Source of the DNA: Platycnemis pennipes
Lineage: Eukaryota > Arthropoda > Insecta > Odonata > Platycnemididae
Direction: 5' to 3'
NCBI GenBank assembly: GCA_933228895.1
Contig: OW121849.1
Coordinates: forward strand, 36,674,354 to 36,738,353
DNA: 64,000 nucleotides
In this document: positions 1 through 11,260 of the stretch, in pieces
Layout of the letters: the number at the start of each line of letters is the position of its first letter
How positions within the stretch are numbered: the stretch's first letter is position 1
Made by a program: the position numbers and the translations under genes
The notes under the pieces: model-generated
Databases searched by the model: none
Told to the model about the DNA's origin: nothing
What the model saw: only the letters and a program-made list of their open reading frames with translations

Positions 1-1
1 T

Positions 2-85
2 GAAAATATTTCTGATCTATTAACTAAACCTCTTACAGGTATTAAAACCAAACGGTTTTGCATAGCTCTTAGTGTGTGTTTTTAA
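2..85 (+). pseudogene. Copia-type pol, C-terminal RNase H tail
   Basis: The first 27 codons, entering from the left edge, contain NISDLLTKPL and end in a stop codon. This matches the ADxLTKPL signature near the end of the RNase H domain of Ty1/Copia polyproteins. Only the last residues of the polyprotein are in the window, so the state of the rest is unknown. A purine tract and an LTR-like block follow about 100 bp downstream, the expected order for a Copia element read left to right. Confidence 0.75.
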
Positions 86-180
86 TTTTTGCTAATTTGA
101 ATAGCGTTTTTTTGTCATTTATGATTTTTGGAGGTTGTTTGACTTGTTAGTTTAGCATTGAAGTTGATTTGTTTTATTTT

Positions 181-442
181 GAGGAGAGGTGTTAATGGGA
201 AAGTATCCTTTAATAACAAAATGTAAATAATGTTGGCGGCTTCAAATATCATGTCATTTGTTTTTATATCCTTTGTGTAGCAATAGGTGACGTGGTGGGT
301 TGTTTCGCTAATAAAGGTGTAGTAGCGTGTTCACCGTTAATGGAGTCAGTTTTCTTTTAAATGACGCACTTTCTTCTTTCTTTCACTTTCTGAAAAACTT
401 TCACTAATCTGAAAAATCGAACCCGACACTTTTACTGTCACA
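181..442 (+). mobile_element. Copia polypurine tract and 3' LTR
   Basis: The purine tract GAGGAGAGG (181-189) abuts TGTTAATG at 190, the expected polypurine tract/LTR junction. The block from 190 ends in ...GTCACA at 442, giving TGT...ACA termini and a 253-bp LTR. It contains AATAAA at 310-315. The 5' LTR lies outside the window, so the right boundary rests only on the terminal ACA. Confidence 0.6.
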
Positions 443-473
443 GGTCCTCCAGTGCGTCATTGGGAGCAGAGTG

Positions 474-883
474 TGTTCCGGCGATGCAGAAGTCCAGAAG
501 GTCCTCAGAGGACCAGTTGGCTCCCTATCAGTCATGGGTGGCTGTCTTCTCGTTGGTTCCAGAGTAGTGGTGTGTAGCGGTGTAGCATACGGCGCGTTGT
601 AGCGGTGTAGTAGACGGTGCAGCTGCGCTTAACGCATACACCTGTTCCCCCAGCTCCCTGCCAGGGGGCGGCGTGCGGGCGCAGAGGGGGTGTCACGTGA
701 TGGGCAGAGGGGAAGAGAGGAGAAAGCTGGCCAGCTGTAGACGTCGTCTCACGTGCAGACATCTTGTCGATATTATTACTCACGTTTCCTTAAGTTCTGT
801 ACCTTGCGCTATTAATAAACCATAATTGTTCGTTCTTAATCTTGGCGGAAGTTATTTATCGTGTGCGCGATTACGCACCATAT
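474..883 (+). mobile_element. 5' LTR of CsRn1-type Gypsy element 1
   Basis: This GC-rich, non-coding block ends exactly where a primer-binding site starts at 884. It has AATAAA at 814-819. The start is uncertain: TGTTCC at 474 is one candidate, and the stretch 443-473 is unassigned. Confidence 0.5.
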
Positions 884-903
884 TGGTGACCCCGACGTGA
901 TTT
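884..903 (+). promoter_or_regulatory. Primer-binding site for tRNA-Trp
   Basis: The sequence begins TGGTGACCCCGACGTGAT, the complement of the 3' end (with CCA) of insect tRNA-Trp. Use of tRNA-Trp is characteristic of CsRn1-type Gypsy elements and fits the gag that follows. Confidence 0.8.
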
Positions 904-1254
904 TGGTGTGATCATTCCTCTTCACCAAAACATTTCATTTCCGCCATGAGCGAAGTAGGAACCTCATGCTGAGCAAGTGTCGAGTTTTATACTTTTCGCC
1001 ATCCGCATTCCCAGGCCGAAAATTTACTTTCGGTGTGCGTTATTTGTACTATTTCTTATTGTGCATGCTCTATTTCTTATATATTAACGAATATATCACT
1101 CGCGACGTGTGATATATTCGTTATTTTTTGCCGGATTGACAAATTCCTTGGGCACAGCTTGCTCCAAGCCCTTGTGACAAGCTCTGCAAACTTTGCTTTC
1201 GTGTGGATAAACCATAGTACTTTTTCGTTTTGATAGATTTTAACTGTTAGCATC

Positions 1255-2841
1255 ATGTTTGGTGAAAATACAGGATCACGTTTGCCCATGCGACCTCAGC
1301 CATTTTGCTCGGAGAAGCCAGAGCTATGGTTTGCGCATCTCGAGGGACAATTCACAATAGCCCAAATTACGGACGATAGCATAAAGTTCTGGTTAGTAGC
1401 TATTAGTCTAGATACGCGATTCGCAAATGAAGTGGAAGATGTAATAACAAATCCACCGGTAAATGACAAGTATAAGCGCCTGAAAAAAGTTGATTCGGCG
1501 GCAGTCTGTGTTCGAGCACCAGCGAATCAAACACCTTTTGGAGCACGATGAGATCGGTGATAGGAAACCAACGGCATTTCTTCGGCATCTCCGTTTCCTG
1601 GCCGGTAATTCCGTCCCTGACGATCTTCTGCTGACCATTTGGTTGGACGGCTGCCGCGGAATGGCCAGGCCATCCTTGTAACGCAAACGAGTATGAATTT
1701 GGCTGACCTCGCCGCCCTCGCGGACAAGATTACCGAGGTAACCCTCGTTCCACGCAAATCCGTTTTCTGTCGCTAGTGATCCGTTTATTGCACTCTCATG
1801 CACAAAATTGAGAATTTATCGCGGCAGGTCGCGGAATTGACACTAGATCGTAATCCGATTTCGCGGTCCCACAGTCCTGCCAACCGGCACCGCCAACGAA
1901 GCCAGTCCATGCATCCTTCGCAGTAGCAGAACGGGGTCTGCTGGTACCACCGCCGCGGCGGTGCAGCGTTTCGGCGACAAGACTACGAAGTGTACGCGTC
2001 CCTGTTCATACGAGACGGGAAACGACAATAGCAGTCACTAATGGCGGCAGGTGACTGCATCTTCGGAGTTAACCGCCTCTTCATCGTTGACGCTAACTCC
2101 CGCATTCGATTCCTCGTGGACACGGGGATGAGGTTTGTTTTTCCAGAGGCGCACCTAAAGGAGCGGAGGCCAGTCGGATTTCCAGCTCTTCGCCGCGAAA
2201 AATTAGTTAATTAAGATTATGGGTTCTTAACATTGTGCCAGTCTTTGGGCCTCAGTCGTGATTTACGAATGGAGGTTTGTGGTAGCGGATGTTGCTCACG
2301 CGATTATCGGATAGGATTTTCTTCGTCATTTTGGTCTGCTAGTGGACGTGCGTCGAAGCCGATTGATTGACAGTGTTACCACACTTAGTGTTGCAGGGAT
2401 CGTGTCCCCATGCTCGGGCAACCGGTAGTTTCCAAAACAGACTTGGGTCGGGCTTTTAATCAGATTCCGGTGAACGAGGATGATATACAGGAAACCGCTA
2501 TCAGTATCTATGAGTTTCGGCCTAAGAAACGCTGCGCAAACTCTTCAGTGGTTCATCGATGAGGTGTTAAAGGGTCTGTCCTGCTATGCTTATATTGATG
2601 ACATTTTAGTTGCCTCAGCCGACAAAGTGGAGCATGAGTGCCATTTGCGTGTGTTGTTTAGTCGCTTATGTGATTACGGCGCGAAGTGGTGTAGGTTTCA
2701 GTGTTGTTGAAGTGCAGTTCCTTGGGTGTTCCTTTTCCAAGGATGGAACTGTCTCCACTTTCCCCTACCAGAGAAAGTGGAGAGAGTAGAAAAGTTCGCC
2801 CGTTCAACTACCACTCGGGCAATGCGGCAGTTTTTGGGGAT
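1255..2841 (+). pseudogene. CsRn1-type gag-pol, degenerate copy 1
   Basis: Pieces of gag and pol occur in order but in shifting frames. Gag starts at ATG 1255 with a PELWFAHLEGQF motif and ITNPP, shifts frame near 1490 (HDEIGDRKPTAFLRHL), and continues with NLADLAALADKI near 1690. A protease remnant lies near 2070-2190 (RFLVDTG, catalytic DTG). RT remnants run about 2430-2841, with NQIPVNED, FGLRNAAQT and the catalytic YIDD at 2591-2602. The N-terminal RT fingers are missing. Copy 2 begins at 2842 inside the conserved RQFLG motif, so this copy was cut by that insertion. RNase H and integrase are not seen to its right. Non-functional. Confidence 0.8.
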
Positions 2842-3158
2842 TGTGGCGGACATCCGAGTACAAAGTTCCAACACTCGGGTCCTCCACCTGGCCGAAGTCT
2901 CAGCCAGAGGGTCCCTGGCGCGGCCGCCAGGGCACACAGGGACAGGAGACCCTAGCACCCTATAAAAAGCGCCACCTACGCGAGAGAGACCGCGAAAAGG
3001 AGCGATCGTGCGACAACCGGACGAAAGCCTTCCTTCGCCCTCCGCTGTTCACTCGCCCTCTGTAGCGATGGAACCCTTTAATAAACGTGGTCCGCTGTAT
3101 TCAGCATTTTGATTTGAAGTGTGGTAAAACCATCAATTCCTCTAGGTCAACCCCTTCA
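2842..3158 (+). mobile_element. 5' LTR of CsRn1-type Gypsy element 2
   Basis: The block starts TGTGGCGGACATC exactly where the RT of element 1 breaks off and ends ...CCCCTTCA just before a primer-binding-like site. It contains TATAAAAA at 2961 and AATAAA at 3080-3085, a compact promoter/polyadenylation arrangement typical of an LTR. The length of 317 bp is normal for the family. No 3' partner was found in the window. Confidence 0.65.
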
Positions 3159-3159
3159 G

Positions 3160-3178
3160 TGGTGACCCAGCGTCGTGA
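3160..3178 (+). promoter_or_regulatory. Degenerate tRNA-Trp primer-binding site
   Basis: TGGTGACCC is followed by CGTGATT with a small internal change relative to the site at 884. It sits right after LTR 2 and upstream of gag, so it is read as a decayed primer-binding site. Confidence 0.55.
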
Positions 3179-3370
3179 TTAATTATCACGAAAAAGTTTT
3201 TTTGTGGGCCATGTTAGCACCCACGCCATCCCAATTACCGTTAAGATAACCACGCCGCCGGCATCTGCGAAATCCGTCGACATCTTCACACAGTTTATCT
3301 TTTCTCGTGGAATATCATTCCAGTGTATCTATTCAGTGTTCATTTATTCGTGTGTAAATATCGTTACAAA

Positions 3371-4129
3371 ATGGCTGATCCCGCGTCCGTCGCAAACCAG
3401 CGTGGACCGCATTGCACTGCGAGCACCACCATTTTGGACGGAGGAACTTTCCCTCTTATTTTCCCAGCTCGAGGTACAGTTTAACGTAGCTGGAATTAAG
3501 GAGGACGAAACATAATTTTGATTTGTGGTGTCGCAGCTGGAGCACCGTTATGCTCAAGAGGTTAAGGACATAATATCGTGCCCCCTGCCACCGATAAGTA
3601 CGACGCCCTCAAAGGGGAGTTAATCAGAAGACTGTCTGCTTCGCATGAACACAAACTAAAGCTCCTCTTGGAGCACAAGAAGATGGGGGATACGAAACCT
3701 TCCCAGTTTTTACGGGACCTAAAGGATTTGGCCGGTACTTCAACCACGGACGATTTTTTTAGATCGCAGTGGCTTTCGCGCCTCCCTCGCCATTTGCACG
3801 CCATCCTGGCAGCACACGATGCCCCAGACTTAAACGCCCTCGCATCCTTAGCGGATCGCATCAACGAGGTGGTTCTCCATGCGTCGGCTTCCTATGCCCC
3901 CAATTAGAGTGAGGGTTCCCCCAGTGTAAGTGAGGTTGCCCCCGGCCCCCAACAATACAGGTTGCTCAGCTTCCTGATTGCCAGGATGGACGAGCTCACC
4001 CGGCAGGTCGGCGCCCTTTCAGTCGCCCATCCGTATCGCCGGCAAATATCCCGCTCCCGGCCCCAAAACTACCCCGGCAGTTCCCGCCCCACGTCGCCAG
4101 GCCCCCAGGAATCCTGTCTCTGTTGGTAC
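3371..4129 (+). pseudogene. CsRn1-type gag, copy 2, 5' part
   Basis: Gag motifs are PPFWTEELSLLFSQLEVQF (about 3424-3480), a break near 3512, then a long clean stretch 3578-3907 with LLLEHKKMGDTKPSQFL and LASLADRI. A third segment (ARMDELTRQVGAL, about 3980) leads into CLCWY, the start of the CWYHxxFG zinc-binding motif that ends gag in this family. The hAT element at 4130 splits that motif, and its second half (FGADAR) resumes at 12571. Several stop codons and shifts make it non-functional. Confidence 0.8.
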
Positions 4130-4362
4130 TAGTGATGAGCGATATATCGCTAACTGTGATTGAATCACTGATACTGAAAAGTAACAGTCGCAACCTGTGA
4201 TTCAATTTCGGCGTAAGCTGTGATTTGTGATTAGGAGTGATCTGCGATCTTTGGGGTTGCCGCTAACAGCTGCCGCGCGTACCGCTATGCGATTGAGAAT
4301 AATGCGATTGAGAATTGTGAAAACTGATTAGCCTGTGATTCTGTCAACTGCCAACGTTCAAA

Positions 4363-6716
4363 ATGGAGAAAATGAGGAAAACCAGTGAAATTTGGAACTT
4401 TTTTACCGTTGTCAATGGAGAGATTGCATCTTGCAATTTATGCAAACAAAAGCTTTCCTATAGAACATCGATGACCAATTTAAAGAAACATATTAGGTCA
4501 AAACATCCCACTGTGATGCTGCCTCCTACTGCAAGACTTGCTTGCATAACTGGGGTGCTTATACATGTTTACTTGATATCTGCAGATAATACGAAATTGT
4601 TGCTTAAACTTCTCTAGTGTCTTTTGAATCCGGTCATTTGCCGTTATGTAGTAGTTAATATTTATTTTGTTTTTGGTTATTCTTCCTGTGATTTCCCGAA
4701 GAAAAGGCTGGGCTGGAAATGACCTTTATTACAGTAAAAGTCAATATTCCTTAGACTTTAGATATATAGTGAAATTCCTCGTAACTTTAAAGTAATGTTT
4801 TGCAAATTGGTAGTTTTGGGAAAGTCCCGACGATATATATGATCTTCCCCAAACTAAATATATATTTCCAGCTAGCTGTTGCATATATTCCGGATTTGTA
4901 TATTTAGGCAGTTTGAAGAAGTGGAAACTCACTCATTCGATCTTGGCATACTTTTCAGAATTTTGCACTGGCATCGGAACCCGACTCGCCGACTGAGGAA
5001 GCAACGGTAACTGATAACAGATCTGAAATTAGTGTATCATCTTTACGTCAGCTATCAGAAACCGTTGCCGAAGGCCCTTCAACCTCTACGGGAAAACGAC
5101 CTCAGCAACGCCAAATGACTATTCCATTCGCCCCAAAAAACCTTTCCTTCAAAAGAAAAAAAACTCATCGACCAAAAGTTATTGGGACTATTTATAAAAT
5201 ATCTACAGCCATTTAGTATGGTTGAGGACAAAGGGTTTAAGGTTTTAATGGAAGTGGCATTTCAAAACTATGAAATTCCAAGCAGGCATCGTTTGTCGAA
5301 TACACTAATTCCTGCAATGTATGAAGAATGCGCTTATTGCGTGCGAAAAATCCTCAGCGAATCAAAAAGTGTGTTTAACCACAGACTGTTGGTCATCAGC
5401 GAGCTCTAAAGGGTATATAGCTGTTACCGTGCATTTTTTGAACAAGAACTTCCAACTGATTTCCGTGCTGTTGGAGTGTGCAGAAATGATCGTTCAGCAC
5501 ACTAGCAAAAATTTGGCTGAAGAAATTTCGAGAATTACCTCGTTTTGGGAGGTAGATGGCAAAGTTATTTTGGCCGTTTCCGACAATGCCGCGAACATCA
5601 AAGCGGCAATAACGAAAGAGTTGTCCTGGAAACACCTAGGTTGCTTTGCGAATAGTATCAACTTAGTTGTCCACGAAGGACTGAAAAATACAGAAATAAT
5701 TTCCCTAATTGACAAGATTAAAATCATTGTGAAGCATTTTCGGAGTCATATTACGTCGAATGCGTTGTTGATGAGAACGCAAGAAAAATCGTGGAGAGCA
5801 ACCACGACTTATTCAAGACGTCTCGACGATATGGAATTCTACGTTCTACATGATACAGAGGTTTGTTCAGCTGGAGATGACAATAAGGAGCACAATTGGG
5901 TTGACCGATTGGGATTTGCCAATTTTAAGCACAGAAGAATGGAAAATTAGTAATCAATTAGTTTCTGTGTTAAAGCCCTTTGAGGGTGTCACTAAAACGA
6001 TTAGCGGTGAAAACTATCTCACAGCATCAATGGTGATTCCCCTCGTCAATGGGCTGCAGGCTGTTTGCCAGAGCTTGATGAAAAGACATTTTACTCCACC
6101 AATCTTAAATGTAGTTTCGACCTTAAAAAATGCTTTGACAACGAGATTTGGAAACGTGGAGTGCAGTAATACCCTTGCCGTATGCACGTTTCTGGATCCA
6201 AGGTTCAAACATATAGCATTTTCAGGTCAAAATTCCGCTGACCATGCTAAATCACTGGTCACCAGTGCCTTGGCCACAATGTTGGCTAAGAATGGAAGAA
6301 ATACGGGCCAGGATATTGTTGAGGCAGAACCGAACCCGGTGTACTCGGGTATTCTCGAATCAAATGACGATGACCTAGAGGTCTGGCATGCCCTCGACAG
6401 GGAGGTAGCTACAGCCCTCCCCACAGGAACTCCATCCTCCAGAGCAATGGCTGAAATCCAGCGATATCTGGATGAGGAAATTTTATCCAGAAGTGAGGAC
6501 CCATTAACGTGGTGGAAAAGCCATGAATGTGCTTTTCCACGTCTGTCTGCCCTGGCTCAGGAAAAACTATGCGCTGTAGCGAGTTCTGTTGCCTGCGAAA
6601 GAATATTTTCCAAAGCCGGTTTCATCATTAATGACCGAAGAAATAGGTTAAGTGATGATAAAGCCAACGCCATTCTCTTTTTAAATGCGAATTCCAAATA
6701 CATGGAAAAAGAGTGA
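4363..6716 (+). pseudogene. hAT transposase, BED finger to C-terminal dimerisation domain
   Basis: An N-terminal BED zinc finger (IWNFFT...CNLCKQ...HIRSKH) lies at 4363-4520. An intron probably runs to the acceptor at 4957-4958, since coding resemblance resumes with a Ser/Thr-rich linker at 4959. The core follows: KYLQPFSMVEDKGF (about 5196), LTTDCWSS (about 5375) and AVSDNAANIKAA (about 5575). The hAT C-terminal domain (ASSVACERIFSKAG...RRNRLS) ends at 6716. Frame changes occur near 5150 in an A-run, near 5375, and near 5850. Fairly well preserved but not translatable as read; homopolymer sequencing error at the first shift cannot be excluded. Confidence 0.85.
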
Positions 6717-7017
6717 CGTTGGCTTTTGGCATGTTTTCCTCCTTAATTTTTATTATTTCTTTATTAATTTATGATTTTACGTGAGAAACGTAAATCTTCT
6801 AGTCCCAAACCAAAAGTAACTTTTATTTATATGCCAAAGTTTTGTGCAATTTCTTATAATTTTTATACGTTTCCAGTAGAGCCTCTAAATGTGAATGTTA
6901 AATTCTTTGTAACGTGTGAGGCACACTTGAAAACACATGTGAAAGATGTTTATCATTTCATTTCAAGTTAAAATTTGAGGAGAAGAGTTAACATTTATTT
7001 ATAAATATATTATATAT
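6717..7017 (+). other. hAT 3' non-coding region, left of inner insertion
   Basis: AT-rich non-coding DNA between the hAT stop codon and the inserted element. The stretch 6926-6990 is an imperfect direct copy of 12213-12280, which lies just on the other side of the insertion. The last four bases, ATAT (7014-7017), are the left target duplication of the inner element. Confidence 0.6.
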
Positions 7018-7949
7018 GGGTCATTCCACCCAAATTCGACCAGGTGATTGCCCTTGGGGTAATCGATTTCGACCAAATTTGGCAGATCGTCTTCACTTGA
7101 TTACAAAACAAAAACCCCAAAGCCATTTTGTAATACATGCAACGGTTTACGAGATATTACAATGTTGTAAAACTAGAATTTTACAAAAGCGTCTTCGCGT
7201 TTGACGGCATATCTCCGGAAATAAGGAAGATAAAAATACATGCAATGACTCATTTTGAAGGTCTTGAATTGAAAAAGATAATTATTAGATTCTTTTATAA
7301 AATTTAAACAATTAAATAAAGTTTATAACAAATTCAATTTTTCAAATCGATTTTTGACGATGTAGCTATGCCTTCGATTTTCCTCATTTTTTTTATATGT
7401 TGTAGATACAACCCTTCTCTACAAGCTTAAAAAATTTGGTAGGGGTAATATTTCATTTAAGAAAGAAAAAAAAAATTGAGTGAAGGCGTAACGCTGGCCT
7501 CCCGCCGCGGCGGCGTCCGGCTCTCGCGCCGAACTTTCAGTAGTCGGTTCTCCAGATCTCATCAGCGCGCTTCCTTTGCTATCCTCTTTTCGCCAATTTT
7601 AACTGCATACCGACCCCTTGATTCTCTTTACCCTTGTCATTCGCCATTTGCTTCCCACTGAAGTGACCGCCGCTTTAGAATCCAGGATTAGCGACAACAT
7701 GCTTAACAGCGGGGGCGACCATGGGCCCACCAGCGGCCGTGCTCGGAGGACAATAGACAAACCTCGCTCCGTCTTAGACCTCCAATGCTACTTTCCTCTC
7801 TTCCCCTATCCCATTTTCCTCGCATACCCTTTATTATGTTCTGAGAAACATCTTTGTAAGTATTGCTCCCAGTAGCCGTCGCCCACCCTCACACATTCAC
7901 ATATTAACCCCTGGTAAAAAACAACGGTAAATACGGGTAGCCACCCATG
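7018..7949 (+). repeat. Left terminal inverted repeat of Sola-like element
   Basis: 932 bp, matching the reverse complement of 11261-12202. Differences I can see are confined to the outer ~60 bp, one C/T difference near 7094, and two bases near 7932. The inner portion 7476-7875 appears identical on both sides. It contains an A-run at 7463-7473 and a GC-rich block (7495-7570) that could act as promoter. Open frames inside it (for example 7618-7875, with no ATG start) appear in mirror image in the other arm and are not considered genes. Confidence 0.9.
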
Positions 7950-8106
7950 AAAATGTTTTTTCCCTCACAACCTATCTCATTTGCAAGCAATTCGTCAGTT
8001 GTCGCCTGTCCTCCGTCAGTTACATTACAAAACACTCCTTGGTCTCGCTTTTCAAGTGCGCGCGTTTCAGTGCGAGTAAATGTTCTTCGGACTGTAGCCG
8101 TTGATT

Positions 8107-10705
8107 ATGAAGTGTTCCGTTGGTGATGCGTTAAACGAGAAATGTTCGAGTGATACAGTATTGAGAAGTTTTCGCAGCTATTCTACTCGTGAAATTGAGT
8201 TAATCAAATTGAGAAGTGGTGTGGATGCTGTCCTCAGTGTGTGCAACCGTCATTGTAAGGATTATTTACTGTTCTACGAGGTTCGTCAAAAGCAGTGCTG
8301 CAATCCCTTGAATTTGCACAGAAACATTCGCTCGATTAAATTGTGGACAATTACAAGGGAGTTCCAAGATTCCTATCATGACTTAGTGCCTGTTGTAATA
8401 GAGGGTAGAAAACTCTGTGTTCAATGTAAAGTGGGTGTGAAAAAATTGATCAAGCCAGAAAATGTTGCCGAAAAGAACAGTTCAGGTTGCTCTCAACATG
8501 AGCCAGAAAGTCAGTCTGAGCAAGCGACAAATGACGATTATCTGAGTAGGGTTTATGGTGCAGCAGGACCTTCAACCAGTGCTACATTCACCATTAAATC
8601 TCAAGGTTCTCAGTCAGAGTCATCAGTTAGTTCCATGAAAGATAGCGGGACTGATGAAACAAATGGAAGTCAGTACACTCCAGGAAAAGAAATTCGCTTG
8701 GGAAAACTGAACGAGACCTTAAAATCCCTGGATCAAACACCTATAACAACGAAAAAATTGCACAGATCAAGAAAATATCCGGCGAAGAAATTAAAAGTAG
8801 CCACCTCTGCTTTGAGATTATCTCTTCAAAGGGTTACTGGTGGGATGGTGGACATTCAAGAAGATATCCCTGAACAAGAAGATCACTTCCACCAAGCTGG
8901 CAAGGAAATGATTATGCAGCTGAAGAATAAGTTCCTCAACGCTACGAAAATTAGTGACAAAATTTTAATCTTATCTGTCCTACCTAAATCTTGGAGTGTT
9001 TCAAAGATAAAGCAGGAGTTTCACACATCGACGTATTTGGTTAAAAAGATGAAAAAATACGTATCTGAGCAAGGAATTCTATGTTCTGCGAACGCGAGAC
9101 GAAGCAAATACCTCTCAAATGATACTAAACTGAAGGTGATAGAGTTCTACCGTGAACCAGATATTAGTAGAGAAATGGCGGGTAAAAAAGAGTGTAAGAG
9201 TGTGAAGGAGGGAAATTTGCGTGTAGTTAAGCAGAAAAGGTTAATTCTTTGTAATTTGAGGGAAGCCTATGAAGCTTTTAAAGAGAAAAATCCTTATTTA
9301 AAGATTGGTTTCTCCAAATTTGCGGATTTGAGGCCTCCTGAGTGCGTGTTGGCTGGTGAACCTGGCACTCACACCACATGCGTCTGCATGATCCACCAGA
9401 ATTACAAGTTGCAATACCTCGGGGCTGGATTAGAGCAAATAAAATCGGATAACGGAGAAAAATTGTTCAAAACCTATCGGGATTGCCTGAAATTCTCACT
9501 CTGTCGCCCTCCGTCAGAAATGTGCGTTATGGGTGAGTGCTCAGATACACTACCGCGAGAAGAGGACGAAAACGGTGATGACGTCGTCAGAAAATGTGGG
9601 AGTACAGACAGTATGACAACAATTATTTCAGAGTACTTCAGGGAAAACTGTATGGATGAAGTTCGTTTCAAGCAATGGACTCATGAAAATCGTTTTACAT
9701 TAACTACACAGGTCAAGGACGTAGATAGTTTTTGTGAGGCTTTCGCTGAGAATACCACCAAAGTAAGAAGGCATGACTACATCGCTCGCATGCAAACTGC
9801 ATTTTATTTGAAAGTCAGAGACAATCTGAAATTGCGAGAAGTTGTCGTTGTGGCCGATTTTTCCGAGAATTTTTCATTTCTTCACCAAGATGCAGTGCAA
9901 GGGGTCCATTGGTGTAACGATCAGGCTACAGTACATCCATTTGCATGTTACAGCAGAAATACCAGCGATGAAGTCACACCTTTCAGTTTGGTTATTATTT
10001 CAGACTGTATGGAACATAACGTGAGTGCATTCTATACGTTTCAAGGGAAATTGATAACTTTTCTTCGAAGAAGGGATCAATATCTAAGTAAAATAATTTA
10101 CTTTTCCGACGGTGCTGTGGCTCAATATAAGAACCGCTACAGCATGCTGAATCTATTACATCACCAAGAGGATTTCGGAGTTGATGCTGAATGGCATTTC
10201 TATGCAACATCGCACGGAAAGGGCCCGAGTGACGGACTAGGAGGGACGCTGAAACGATTAGCAACACGTGCCAGTCTGCAGCGCCCGTATGGTGAACACA
10301 TACAGACTCCTGAGGAGCTATACAAATGGGCAAAATCAAACGTGAAAGGGATGGACTTTGAGTTTGTAACCAACGAGCAAGTGAACGAGGAAAAGAAGAA
10401 GCTGGTGAGAAGATTCCGGGAGGCACCTGCTGTGGAAGGTATACGATCTTTCCATGCGGCTATTCCACAATCCAGAAAAGACTTATTATTGAAAAGTCTC
10501 TCCCAAGCATCCGAGGGAATTACTTTCCACTTCTCTGATGCTGATTTGGTGTGTTTGGAGGAGAGTACAGATGTTTTACAAGGTCCAGTGAGAAGGTGAG
10601 TACATTTCGCACCCGGAATTGACTAGGCAATATTAATTCCATGGCTAAATCTAACTTTCATCTTTTAGGTCTGCAGCTAAGAAGAAATCACCCTCGGTGA
10701 TTTAA
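8107..10705 (+). CDS. Putative transposase of Sola-like element, 841 aa, two exons
   Basis: Exon 1 runs from ATG 8107 to 10595. A GTGAGT donor and TTTTAG acceptor bound a 73-bp intron (10596-10668), and exon 2 (10669-10705) adds a lysine-rich tail ending SPSVI. There is no internal stop in 841 codons. Visible features are an N-terminal Cys/His-rich zone (CNRHC, QCC, CVQC, about residues 45-120), a Ser/Thr/Gln-rich linker (about 125-205), a second Cys/His zone (TTCVCMIHQN, about 425-440; CLKFSLC, about 460), then ADFSEN, GVHWCNDQ, YFSDGAVAQYKNR and ATSHGKGPSDGLGG. The last block, with acidic residues in ADFSEN, FSDG and PSDG, looks like a DDE-type catalytic core, but which residues are catalytic is inference. 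It resembles uncharacterised proteins scattered in arthropod genomes. It likely mobilises the flanking inverted repeats. Confidence 0.8.
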
Positions 10706-11260
10706 ACAGCCAGCACAGCAATGTTTCATCAGAGAAAACAAAAGGATACATGAGTTTCCGGCCATTTAAGCAGCTCTAATTAATCCTGCAATTGTTTTCT
10801 AAGCACTTGCTTTAAATAACTAAAGGGAAAAATGATGGAACGATATGCATACAAGCTAAATACTCTAACTTAAATAATGTATGCTTACTTTCAATTTCAA
10901 TTAAAATTTAATTTAATTTAAAGGAAAAATCAGTAACTATGGTTATTTAGATACAAAATTTAATTTAAATGTGACATTTAAAAAAAAAAATATAGAGATT
11001 TATAAAATTAATTTGAAATAAAGAAATGTTGATTTGAAAAAGTTCAACTTCATGCCAACCATAAACTATTGTTTCAGAAAATTGAGAAAATACACGTTTG
11101 TTCCCACTCACGTGAGGAAACGTTTTTCATGCATTATAGTAATAGAGTTTACAGTTCAATACTTCAGGAGAGAGGGGAAAACGTGGTGATGACTGAGGGC
11201 AAAAGAGTCCAGAAAGGCAATCGTTTCTTAAAGGAAACAAATATTCCGTTGAATGGCAAG
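10706..11260 (+). other. Non-coding spacer between transposase and right inverted repeat
   Basis: AT-rich 3' untranslated and spacer DNA. AATAAA-like signals occur near 11018. I see no second gene here. Confidence 0.5.

Noticed and set aside
7476..7875. Open frames in the long inverted repeat, mirrored at 11335-11734
   Set aside because: The 85-codon frame lacks an ATG, both frames are duplicated by the repeat itself, and no family motif is visible. They are treated as non-coding repeat arm.
9995..10426. 143-codon open frame on the minus strand
   Set aside because: Lies entirely antisense to the Sola-like transposase, has no motif, and is best explained as a shadow frame.
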